From positions 1 to 6,314 of the forward strand of contig JAIEHQ010000054.1 of the NCBI GenBank assembly GCA_029065825.1: a stretch of 6,314 bases of DNA. Reading direction: 5' to 3'. The DNA is from Alistipes sp. GTDB taxonomy: Bacteria > Bacteroidota > Bacteroidia > Bacteroidales > Rikenellaceae. Below, in pieces: positions 1 to 6,163 of this stretch; the stretch's first letter is position 1; every line of letters starts with the position of its first letter. A program made the position numbers and the translations under genes. Below the pieces are notes generated by a model that saw nothing but the letters and a program-made list of their open reading frames with translations, made no database searches and was not told where the DNA came from.

Positions 1-663
1 CTGTCCACCATCCCGCTCTCGCTGCGCACGACGCTCTTCCAGGGAGTGGGCCTCCAGGTCAGCGCCCTGGACCCCTACCGCATCACGCCCGAAGGCCGGC
101 GCATCAACCGGCTCTTCTTCCCGGGCCGCATCACGCAGGCAAGCACCGGATTCAGCTATTCGTTCCAGTCGCGGCAGGACCGATCCATCCCCGCCATCAA
201 CGACCCGAGCACTCTCGATCCGCTCTACGCCAACCCGTTCTACGACCCTTACGGCACGATGGACCCCATGCTGCGCAGGCAGTACATGGCCCACGCCTAC
301 TACGACTTCTCGCTCCCCTGGAACCTGACCCTGGGCTACAACGTCGCCTACTCGATCTCCCCGACCAACAACGGCACGACCGGCTACAGCAAGACCCTGA
401 ATCAAACCCTCTCGATCAGCGGCAGCGTCACGATACTCCCGAAACTGGGCGTGACCGTAACGAGCGGCTACGACTTCCAGGCCCGGAAGATATCGCCCAC
501 CTCCATCTCCATCAAACGCGACCTCCACTGCTGGCAAATGTCCTTCGTCTGGATCCCCTTCGGCAACCTCAAGAGCTGGAGTTTCAACATCGGCGTAGTC
601 GCCTCCTCGCTCTCCGACCTGAAATACGACAAGAGTCAGAGCATGTACGACAACATGTACTGA
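1..663 (+). CDS. lptD: LptD-like LPS-assembly outer-membrane protein, C-terminal part (5' end outside window)
   Basis: The reading frame is open from the first base and ends at TGA 661-663, giving the last 220 residues of a longer protein. Its alternating polar/aromatic strands (for example around YDFSLPWNLTLGYNVAYS and the closing RDLHCWQMSFVWIPFG followed by SFNIGVVASSLSDLKYDKSQ) match the end of the beta-barrel of Bacteroidetes LptD proteins as I know them; there the CW.MSF.W.P.G segment and the ...DLKYDK ending are conserved. LptD sits in the outer membrane and, with LptE, passes LPS from the periplasmic Lpt bridge to the cell surface. Family members are usually several times longer, so the N-terminal periplasmic domain and most of the barrel lie upstream. 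The GTG at 46 is an internal valine codon, not a start. The next gene begins 13 bp after the stop, suggesting co-transcription. The assignment rests on remembered family motifs. Confidence 0.85.
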   Translation: MSTIPLSLRTTLFQGVGLQVSALDPYRITPEGRRINRLFFPGRITQASTGFSYSFQSRQDRSIPAINDPSTLDPLYANPFYDPYGTMDPMLRRQYMAHAYYDFSLPWNLTLGYNVAYSISPTNNGTTGYSKTLNQTLSISGSVTILPKLGVTVTSGYDFQARKISPTSISIKRDLHCWQMSFVWIPFGNLKSWSFNIGVVASSLSDLKYDKSQSMYDNMY

Positions 664-676
664 CACGGCTACGGCG

Positions 677-2200
677 ATGCTGCTTTTCCGTCGAGAGAAC
701 CTCCGCCGCAGGCTCCGCGCCCTGCCGATGCTGCGGGCACTGCCGCCTTTCGTCGCGGGAATCCTGCTGGCCGACGGCTACGCCCTGCCGCTGTGGTTCG
801 CGGCCGCCGGAGTGCTCCTGTGCGGAATCGCCGCACTGCTGGCCGACGGACGGGCCGCCGAATGCGCGACGGCGGGCATGCTGCTGTTGTTCGGATCGAT
901 CGTCGCCGACCTGTCGTCCGCTCCCGAACCGCCGGCCTCTGCGGAGGATACGGCCTATGAACTCATGGTCGGAGAGCGGCTGCGCTCGACCCGCCGATAC
1001 ACCGACCTCAGCTGCCGGCTCCTGGCCCGGCACGATCCGGCGAGCGGCGCATGGCTTCCCGCCGGAGGCCGCCTGATCCTGCGCTGCGACTCTGCGGCGC
1101 GTCCTCCCCGCGCCGGCGACCGACTCACGCTGCACGGCCGCCTCCGTCCCTTCTCGACAGCGAACGGCTACGAACGGCTGATGCTCCGACGCGGCTGCAC
1201 GGGCACGCTCCGCTTCGATGCCTCCGCGATCCTGCGGTACGACAGTTCCGGCAGCGGCCTCTCTCTGCGGCGATCGGCAGCGCGCCTCCACGAAGGGGCC
1301 GTCCGCCGACTCGACCGGCTGCACCTGCCCGAAGCGGAACAGGCGCTCTGCAACGCCATGGCCACCGGCGACCGAAGCGACTTTCCGCCGGCATTGCGCG
1401 CCGCCTATGTCCGCAGCGGCGCCGCCCACCTGCTGGCCGTCTCGGGACTTCACACGGGCATCGTCTTCCTGCTGGCCAACCTGCTCCTGCGGCGGCTGGT
1501 GCTGCTGCGCCGGGGCCACCTGCTGCGCAATGCCGCGGTCATCGCGCTGATCTGGCTCTATGCCGCCGTCGCGGGATTCCCTCCGAGCGTGGTGCGGGCC
1601 GCACTGATGTGCTCGCTGCTGCAGACGGCCGCCGCCGCATCGTTCGAATATTCGGGCATGAACGCACTGGCCGCCGCAGCCTTCCTGATGCTGATGCTCC
1701 ACCCGCAGGCACTCTTCGATCCGAGTTTCCAGCTCTCGTTCACGGCCGTCGCGGGCGTGATCGCCTGGGGCATCCCGCTCGCACGCCGCTGCCGCACGGG
1801 ACGGCGTGCGCTCGATCCGATCCTCACCACCCTCGCCATCGGCTTCGCGGCGAGCCTCGCGACCGCACCGCTGATCGCCCGCACCTTCGGCGAGGTGTCG
1901 CTGATCGGTCTGATCCTCAACCCGCTGTTGCTCCTGACCGCCTATCCGATCGTCGCCAGCTGCACCCTGTGGCTCCTCCTGCCGCTCCAGGCGGCCGCGC
2001 CCCTCTTCGCAGCGGCGGCCGGAGGTGCCGCACGGCTTCAGAACCTGCTGGTCGCAGCAGCCGCGGAGCTTCCTGCCGCCACGGTCGGGGTGCGCCTCTC
2101 CGACGGAGCGTGTCTGGCGATCTACGCCCTTTTCACGGCGGCTACGCTGCTGCTCTGGAGCGCCGAACGGAAAAAATCGGTATCTTCGCTGCCGGAATGA
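677..2200 (+). CDS. ComEC/Rec2-family competence-type membrane protein, short form without metallo-beta-lactamase domain
   Basis: This 507-residue integral membrane protein has the hallmarks of the ComEC/Rec2 Competence domain: HLLAVSGLHTGI (residues 251-262), GFPPSVVRAALM (300-311), FDPSFQLSFTAVAG (347-360) and NPLLLLTAYPIV (415-426). Residues 19-80 are hydrophobic helices, followed by a soluble segment (about 90-215) resembling the DUF4131 region with its OB-like part (GDRLTLHGRLRPF, 147-159). ComEC forms the inner-membrane channel for single-stranded DNA in natural transformation. Many ComEC proteins are 650-800 residues with a C-terminal metallo-beta-lactamase-like domain; here the chain ends soon after the last helix with a basic tail and no HxHxDH motif, so it is a channel-only form. 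ATG 677 is the first start after lptD; ATG 728 (residue 18, MLRALPPFVAGIL) also fits family N-termini, and neither has a Shine-Dalgarno. The stop overlaps the next start as ATGA. A role in DNA uptake is inferred from family only. Confidence 0.9.
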   Translation: MLLFRRENLRRRLRALPMLRALPPFVAGILLADGYALPLWFAAAGVLLCGIAALLADGRAAECATAGMLLLFGSIVADLSSAPEPPASAEDTAYELMVGERLRSTRRYTDLSCRLLARHDPASGAWLPAGGRLILRCDSAARPPRAGDRLTLHGRLRPFSTANGYERLMLRRGCTGTLRFDASAILRYDSSGSGLSLRRSAARLHEGAVRRLDRLHLPEAEQALCNAMATGDRSDFPPALRAAYVRSGAAHLLAVSGLHTGIVFLLANLLLRRLVLLRRGHLLRNAAVIALIWLYAAVAGFPPSVVRAALMCSLLQTAAAASFEYSGMNALAAAAFLMLMLHPQALFDPSFQLSFTAVAGVIAWGIPLARRCRTGRRALDPILTTLAIGFAASLATAPLIARTFGEVSLIGLILNPLLLLTAYPIVASCTLWLLLPLQAAAPLFAAAAGGAARLQNLLVAAAAELPAATVGVRLSDGACLAIYALFTAATLLLWSAERKKSVSSLPE

Positions 2201-3348
2201 CCCTCACGCACGAACAATACCTCCTGCTGCTGACCCCCGAGGTCCGCGAACTGATCGACCGCTCGATCGACCGGGCACCGGAACGGATCGCCCTCGACAA
2301 ACGCATGCCCCATGCCGCGCTCGTGGCCACCCAGGTCAAATACCTCTCCCGGGCCAGAACCAAGCTGCCCGACTACTTCGCCGCCCGCTGCATTCTGCCG
2401 CCACGAGCCTTCGAGCAGGCTTCGAGCCAGGCGTGCGCCGCACGCAAGAACTGCAGCGGCGAGCGGGTGCTTGACCTTACCTGCGGGCTGGGAGTGGACT
2501 CCTACCACCTGGCCAAGCGGTTCCGCGAGGTGGTGGCCCTCGAACGCGATCCGGTGCTGGCCGCCGTCGCCGCCGAAAACTTCCGGCGGCTCGGAGCGGA
2601 GAACATCCGGGTCGTGAACGCCTCGGCCGAAGAGTTTCTGGCCAGCGACGGCGAACATTTCGACTGGATCTACGCCGATCCCGACCGCCGTGCGGCCGAC
2701 GGGCGCAAGCTGGTGCGCCTCGAAGCGTGCTCGCCCGACATCGTGGGGCTGCTGCCCCGGATCCGCCGCCGGGCCGATGCCTGCTGCATCAAGAACTCCC
2801 CGCTGTTCGACGTGGACGAAACTTTCCGTCTGTTCGGTCCCTGCCGCACGGAAGCGGTCTCGTGGCACGACGAGTGCAAGGAGGTGGTGGTCTATGCCGA
2901 CGGGACGGGACCGCTGCTCACGGCCGTCGCCATCGGACAGGGGGAATTCTCCGCCCGGCCCGACACCGTACCGCCGCCGCCCGCACAGCCTTTCGCTCCC
3001 GATGCCTACCGCTGGCTCTTCCAGCCCGACGTGGCGATCCAGAAGAGCCGCCTCACGCAGCTCCACCTGCAGGATCGCGCCGACTGCTGGAGCGCCAACG
3101 GCTACGGATTCGCCCGCGAGCGCTGCGAGGGGCTGCTGGGCCGCTGGTTCGAGATCGAGCGCATCGAACCTTACGACCCGCGTGCGCTCAAACGCGAACT
3201 CGCAGGCCGGAGGTTTACCCTCCTCAAGCAGGAATTCCCGATACCCGCCGCCGAAATCTGCCGCCGCACGGGGATCCGCGAAGGGGGCGAAGGCCGCATC
3301 GCCTTTACACGAATCGGGCAGGATTATTGGACGATCCGCCTGAAGTGA
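2197..3348 (+). CDS. Class I SAM-dependent methyltransferase with THUMP-like C-terminal domain (PG_1098 type)
   Basis: The 383-residue protein has three parts. An N-terminal helical region (1-85) contains ATQVKYLSRARTKLPDY (44-60). A Rossmann methyltransferase core follows, with motif I VLDLTCGLGVDS (91-102), the acidic end of strand 2 in VVALERD (112-118), NASAEEF (141-147), motif IV DWIYADPDRR (156-165) and IKNSPLFDV (198-206). The C-terminal part, about 265-383, includes FTLLKQEFPIPAAEICRRTGIREGG (340-364 region), the THUMP-like segment. This arrangement matches the Bacteroidetes family typified by Porphyromonas gingivalis PG_1098. The THUMP-like part and the DPDRR motif suggest an RNA substrate, but the target is unknown to me. 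The frame stays open upstream to about 1051, but that stretch lies inside the comEC-like gene in another frame and is arginine/proline-rich, so ATG 2197, overlapping the preceding stop as ATGA, is the start. Translation is probably coupled to the upstream gene. Confidence 0.9.
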   Translation: MTLTHEQYLLLLTPEVRELIDRSIDRAPERIALDKRMPHAALVATQVKYLSRARTKLPDYFAARCILPPRAFEQASSQACAARKNCSGERVLDLTCGLGVDSYHLAKRFREVVALERDPVLAAVAAENFRRLGAENIRVVNASAEEFLASDGEHFDWIYADPDRRAADGRKLVRLEACSPDIVGLLPRIRRRADACCIKNSPLFDVDETFRLFGPCRTEAVSWHDECKEVVVYADGTGPLLTAVAIGQGEFSARPDTVPPPPAQPFAPDAYRWLFQPDVAIQKSRLTQLHLQDRADCWSANGYGFARERCEGLLGRWFEIERIEPYDPRALKRELAGRRFTLLKQEFPIPAAEICRRTGIREGGEGRIAFTRIGQDYWTIRLK

Positions 3349-3361
3349 CCCGGCGGGGCGT

Positions 3362-3393
3362 TTTGGAGATAACGGCCGAAATGACTACCTTTG
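3362..3393 (+). promoter_or_regulatory. Bacteroidetes-type promoter (-33 TTTG / -7 TAnnTTTG) for the yihY-like gene
   Basis: TTTG at 3362-3365 is followed after 20 bp by TACCTTTG at 3386-3393. This matches both boxes and the usual 19-21 bp spacing of the Bacteroides primary-sigma promoter consensus. It lies in the 65-bp gap after the methyltransferase stop. Transcription would start near 3397-3400, leaving a leader of roughly 14-17 nt before ATG 3414. No start site has been measured. Confidence 0.75.
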
Positions 3394-3399
3394 GATCGT

Positions 3400-3404
3400 A
3401 AGGG
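3400..3404 (+). promoter_or_regulatory. Possible ribosome binding site AAGGG before the yihY-like gene
   Basis: AAGGG ends 9 nt before ATG 3414. It is a partial Shine-Dalgarno match at a workable distance, and the only such candidate in front of any gene here; the other starts have none. It would lie at the very 5' end of the predicted transcript, and Bacteroidetes often do not rely on this pairing, so its use is uncertain. Confidence 0.35.
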
Positions 3405-3413
3405 TCCCTGGCA

Positions 3414-4799
3414 ATGAAGATCAAACGCATAGTTACCTATCTCTCGGCGACCGCTCTGCGCGGCGACCGCCCTCCGGGCCGCAACCGGGCGGTGCGCTGG
3501 CTCGTCGGGCAGTACCGGCTGCTGTTCTACACCGCCCGAGGTCTGATCGCCCACGACACGCTCGTGCGCAGCGCGGCCCTCACGTTCTACACGCTGGTCT
3601 CGCTGGTGCCGATCCTCGCCCTGCTTCTGGCCGTGGTCAAGGGTTTCGGACTTACCGAACGGCTCATCGCCGGACTCTACGACCTCTTCCCGCAGAACGG
3701 CGCCGTGATCGACTATGCGGTCGGCTTCGCACGCAAGGCGCTGGCCGGCACTCAGGGAGGAATCCTCGCCGCCGTCGGGATCGTCACGCTCTTCTGGGCC
3801 GTCATACGGGTCTTCGGTTCGGTCGAGAGCGCCTTCAACAACATCTGGGAGGTACGCACCTCGCGCAACGCGGCCCGCCGCTACATCAACTATCTGGTGC
3901 TGGTAACCGTCGCCCCGATACTCTGGCTCACGGCCAGCGCTCTGGGACAGTACGCCCTGGAACTGTTCGACCCCGAGCGCACGGCCATCACGCTCATCGC
4001 CACCAAACTGTCGGCCCTCGTGCTGATCTGGGGGCTGTTCGCCCTGCTCTACGTGGTGGTCCCCAACACGAAAGTGCTTCGGCGCAGCGCGCTGACGGCC
4101 GGCATCGTCGCCGGCACGATCTTCCTGCTCTTCCAGTGGGGCTACGTCTATCTGCAGCAGCGGATGACCTCCTACAACGCCATCTACGGCAGCTTCGCCG
4201 CCCTGCCCCTCTTCCTGATCTGGCTCCAGACCTCGTGGCAGATCCTGCTTTTCGGCGGCGAACTTTCGTTCGCCTACCAGAACATCGGCCGCTTCGCCGA
4301 AGAGCGGGAGTCGCTCGCCATCAGCCAGAACGCCCGGCGGCGCATCCTGCTGCTGATCCAGCTGGAGGTAATCCGCCACTTCCGCACGGGCAAGGGCGCG
4401 CTGCCCCTGCCCGAACTGCGCCGCCGGCTCGCACTGCCGGCCCGCATCGTCAATGAATCGATCTACCAGCTGACCCGGAGCGGGCTGCTGATCGAAATAC
4501 CCGACCCGGACAACGACCGCGACATCTCCTACGCCCCCGGACGCGACATCGCGACGCTCTCGCTCTTCGACCTGCTCGAAACGGTCGAGAACCGCAGCGA
4601 CGCACGCATCGAGCTGTGCGGAAGTCCGCGTCTGGAGCGCATCGACCAGGCGCTGGCGACGTTGCACGAGGCCATCCGCGGAGCGACCGCCGAGGTCCTG
4701 CTGACCGATCTGGACGCACCGGACGACACGCCGGCCGCCGCTCCCGGCAAGGAAACCGGCAAGGAAACCGGCTGCGGCCCGAAAAACAACCAGTCATGA
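3414..4799 (+). CDS. YihY/virulence factor BrkB-family inner-membrane protein with cytosolic C-terminal domain
   Basis: The 461-residue protein carries the YihY/BrkB family signatures: RSAALTFYTLVSLVPILALLLAV (residues 52-74), SVESAFNNIW (136-145) and YNAIYGSFAALPLFLIWLQ followed by GGELSFAYQN (254-290). Six hydrophobic segments are visible near 54-77, 113-135, 158-182, 197-217, 225-245 and 262-286. The part after about 300 is soluble; residues 305-362 (RRRILLLIQLEVIRHF ... RIVNESIYQLTRSGLLIEI) look like a winged-helix fold, an extension known in part of this family. The tail is low-complexity, with GKETGKETG at 445-453. The family was once annotated as ribonuclease BN, which is wrong; its molecular role is unsettled. 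ATG 3414 is chosen because of the promoter and possible ribosome binding site just upstream and because the first helix region is intact. The stop overlaps the next start as ATGA. Confidence 0.9.
   Translation: MKIKRIVTYLSATALRGDRPPGRNRAVRWLVGQYRLLFYTARGLIAHDTLVRSAALTFYTLVSLVPILALLLAVVKGFGLTERLIAGLYDLFPQNGAVIDYAVGFARKALAGTQGGILAAVGIVTLFWAVIRVFGSVESAFNNIWEVRTSRNAARRYINYLVLVTVAPILWLTASALGQYALELFDPERTAITLIATKLSALVLIWGLFALLYVVVPNTKVLRRSALTAGIVAGTIFLLFQWGYVYLQQRMTSYNAIYGSFAALPLFLIWLQTSWQILLFGGELSFAYQNIGRFAEERESLAISQNARRRILLLIQLEVIRHFRTGKGALPLPELRRRLALPARIVNESIYQLTRSGLLIEIPDPDNDRDISYAPGRDIATLSLFDLLETVENRSDARIELCGSPRLERIDQALATLHEAIRGATAEVLLTDLDAPDDTPAAAPGKETGKETGCGPKNNQS
4744..4772 (+). repeat. 12-bp in-frame tandem repeat, about 2.4 copies
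   Basis: The unit CCGGCAAGGAAA occurs twice with a further partial copy (CCGGC), encoding GKET twice plus G in the C-terminal tail of the YihY-like protein. Since the period is a multiple of three, copy-number change would alter tail length without shifting the frame. It also contains AAGGAAA at 4761-4767, which is 28 nt before the next start and probably too far to act as its ribosome binding site. Confidence 0.85.
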
Positions 4800-5578
4800 A
4801 AAACATCGTACTCATCGGCAGCGGCAACCTCGCCGAGGCGCTGGCGGAGGCGATCTGCCGCTGCGAGGGAATCGAACTGCGGCAGATATTCGGCCGCAAC
4901 GCCGCCCGCGTCGTCGAACTTTCGGCCCGCACCGGCATCCCCGGCTGCACCGACCCGGCCCATCTGGCGGCGGCCGACCTCTACCTGCTCGCCGTGAGCG
5001 ACGCAGCCATCCCGCAGCTGGCGGCAAACCTTCCCTTCGGCGAAGGGGCGGCCGTCGTCCATACCGCCGGAGGCATCGGACTCGAGGCTCTCCCCGAGCG
5101 GATCGCCCGCCGGGGCGTGCTCTACCCCTTGCAGACCTTCACGCAGGGCCGACAGGTCGATTTCTCCCGCATTCCGCTCTTCGTCGAGGGAAGCGACGAC
5201 TCCTTCGCCGGGGAGCTCGAGCAGCTGGCACGCCGGCTCAGCCGCACGGTCGCACGGGCCGACAGCGCCCGCCGCGCCCAGCTCCATCTGGCGGGGGTCT
5301 TCGCCTGCAACTTCGTCAATCATCTCTACGCAATGGGGGCGGAGGTGCTCCGCGGGACGGACCTGCCGTTCGAGACACTGGCCCCGCTCATCGAGGAGAC
5401 GGCGGCCAAGGCACTCGCCTCGGGCGACCCGGCCCGCATGCAGACCGGTCCCGCCGTACGGGGCGACCTACCGACACAGCAGCGCCACCGGACACTGCTG
5501 GCCGACCGGCCGGAACTCGAACGAATCTATGAAATTCTAAGCGAACACATATGGCAAACTTCAAGGAAGACATCGTAA
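4796..5578 (+). CDS. Rossmann-like and DUF2520 domain protein (putative NAD(P)-dependent oxidoreductase)
   Basis: The 260-residue protein begins with a dinucleotide-binding fold: MKNIVLIGSGNLAEALA (1-17, glycine-rich loop GSGNLA) and a second strand ending in IFGRNAARV. Then come YLLAVSDAAIP (63-73), VVHTAGGIG (87-95) and GVLYPLQTFT (107-116). The C-terminal helical DUF2520 half has HLAGVFACNFVNHLYAMGAEVL (164-185) and QTGPAVRGD (216-224). The overall plan resembles pyrroline-5-carboxylate reductase and the 6-phosphogluconate-dehydrogenase-like fold, so an NAD(P)-linked reaction is plausible, but the substrate is unknown. ATG 4796 is supported by the ATGA overlap with the yihY-like stop and because the glycine-rich loop starts at residue 8 as expected; the frame extends upstream to 4616 only inside the previous gene. 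The 3' end overlaps the KdsC-type gene by 28 bp, so the two are likely translated from one message. Confidence 0.9.
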   Translation: MKNIVLIGSGNLAEALAEAICRCEGIELRQIFGRNAARVVELSARTGIPGCTDPAHLAAADLYLLAVSDAAIPQLAANLPFGEGAAVVHTAGGIGLEALPERIARRGVLYPLQTFTQGRQVDFSRIPLFVEGSDDSFAGELEQLARRLSRTVARADSARRAQLHLAGVFACNFVNHLYAMGAEVLRGTDLPFETLAPLIEETAAKALASGDPARMQTGPAVRGDLPTQQRHRTLLADRPELERIYEILSEHIWQTSRKTS

Positions 5579-6096
5579 AGACCGAAGCGTTCATCTTCGA
5601 CGTGGACGGCGTAATGACCGACGGCGGCATCATTCCGCTGGCCGACGGCGACTTCATCCGCAAATACTACGCAAAAGACGGCTACGCCATCGCCTATGCC
5701 ATCCGCATGGGCTACAAGGTGTGCATCATCTCCGGCGGACGGGGCGAGACGCTCGCGCACCGCCTGCGGATGCTCGGCATCCGGGATGCCTATCTGGACT
5801 GCATGGACAAGATCGCCGCCATGCGCGACTTCTTCGGCCGCTACGGACTGGATCCGCAGCACGTGGTCTATATGGGCGATGACATCCCCGACCTGGAGTG
5901 CATGCGGGCCGTCGGCATCCCGGTCTGCCCCTCCGACGCGGCGGCCGAAGTGATCGAGACCTCGCGCTACGTCTCCGAATTCGCGGGCGGCTGCGGCTGC
6001 GTGCGCGACATCGTCGAGCAGGTGCTCCGCGCGCGGGGCGACTGGGCGCGCGACTCGCAGGGCGTGACCGGTTCGAAGGCCGCCGCATCGCGGTAA
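5551..6096 (+). CDS. kdsC: KdsC-type HAD phosphatase, probable 3-deoxy-D-manno-octulosonate 8-phosphate phosphatase
   Basis: The 181-residue protein shows all four HAD motifs: FDVDGVMTDG (16-25, nucleophile D17 and acid/base D19), IISGG (59-63, S61), K87 in DCMDK, and GDDIPD (109-114, D110/D111). It has no large cap domain, as expected for the KdsC (C0) subfamily, whose members work as tetramers. The glycine-rich GGCGCVRDIVEQVL (147-160) matches the C-terminal region that KdsC uses near the active site. The reaction would be hydrolysis of KDO-8-phosphate to KDO and phosphate in the cytosol, supplying LPS inner core; lptD nearby fits. Related sugar-phosphate phosphatases, such as those for 9-carbon sugars, share these motifs, so the substrate is inferred. 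The last 21 residues are a polar tail beyond the usual end. ATG 5551 lies in a locally AT-rich patch (5527-5560) inside the preceding gene, which suits initiation, and leaves the normal short lead before the first motif. Confidence 0.88.
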   Translation: MANFKEDIVKTEAFIFDVDGVMTDGGIIPLADGDFIRKYYAKDGYAIAYAIRMGYKVCIISGGRGETLAHRLRMLGIRDAYLDCMDKIAAMRDFFGRYGLDPQHVVYMGDDIPDLECMRAVGIPVCPSDAAAEVIETSRYVSEFAGGCGCVRDIVEQVLRARGDWARDSQGVTGSKAAASR

Positions 6097-6111
6097 CCCC
6101 CGGCGACGCAA

Positions 6112-6147
6112 AAAGGCCCGGGACCGTCTGTTCGGTCCCGGGCCTTT
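6112..6147. terminator. Intrinsic terminator hairpin, likely bidirectional
   Basis: A perfect 15-bp inverted repeat, AAAGGCCCGGGACCG (6112-6126) and CGGTCCCGGGCCTTT (6133-6147), encloses a 6-nt loop. It lies 15 bp after the kdsC stop and 16 bp before the end of the convergent minus-strand gene. On the plus strand the stem ends in only three T; on the minus strand it ends in five (complement of A 6110-6114), so it may work better for the minus-strand gene, but its position suits both. Confidence 0.9.
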
Positions 6148-6163
6148 CGTCATCGCGCTGCGG

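Noticed and set aside
584..1702. Minus-strand open frame (372 residues) opposite lptD end and comEC-like gene
   Set aside because: Low-complexity Arg/Gln/Gly/Ala composition without hydrophobic core or motifs; antisense shadow of the comEC-like gene.
1051..2196. Upstream extension of the methyltransferase frame
   Set aside because: This stretch is Arg/Pro-rich and lies within the comEC-like gene in another frame; recognisable methyltransferase sequence begins only after ATG 2197.
2122..3066. Minus-strand open frame (314 residues) opposite the methyltransferase
   Set aside because: Composition and lack of motifs mark it as a shadow of the plus-strand methyltransferase.
3336..3364. Possible terminator after the methyltransferase: CCGCC / GGCGG with a following TTTT
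   Set aside because: The stem is only 5 bp with an 11-nt loop and the T run is four bases after four more G/C bases; too weak to call, and the T run is better explained by the -33 box.
3381..3401. Six-codon open frame ATG...TAA (MTTFGS) in the promoter gap
   Set aside because: It overlaps the -7 box, so its start codon would lie upstream of the predicted transcript start; too short to support.
3324..4667. Long minus-strand open frame (447 residues) opposite the yihY-like gene
   Set aside because: It is Gln/Glu/Asp/Gly/Arg-rich with no recognisable domain and lies antisense to a gene with clear family motifs; stop codons are rare in this antisense frame because of the GC-rich codon bias.
4529..5323. 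Minus-strand open frame (264 residues) opposite yihY end and the DUF2520 gene
   Set aside because: No domain signature, and it spans two convincing plus-strand genes.
5527..6153. Minus-strand open frame (208 residues) opposite kdsC
   Set aside because: It would start inside the terminator hairpin and is His/Ala/Asp-rich without motifs; antisense shadow of kdsC.
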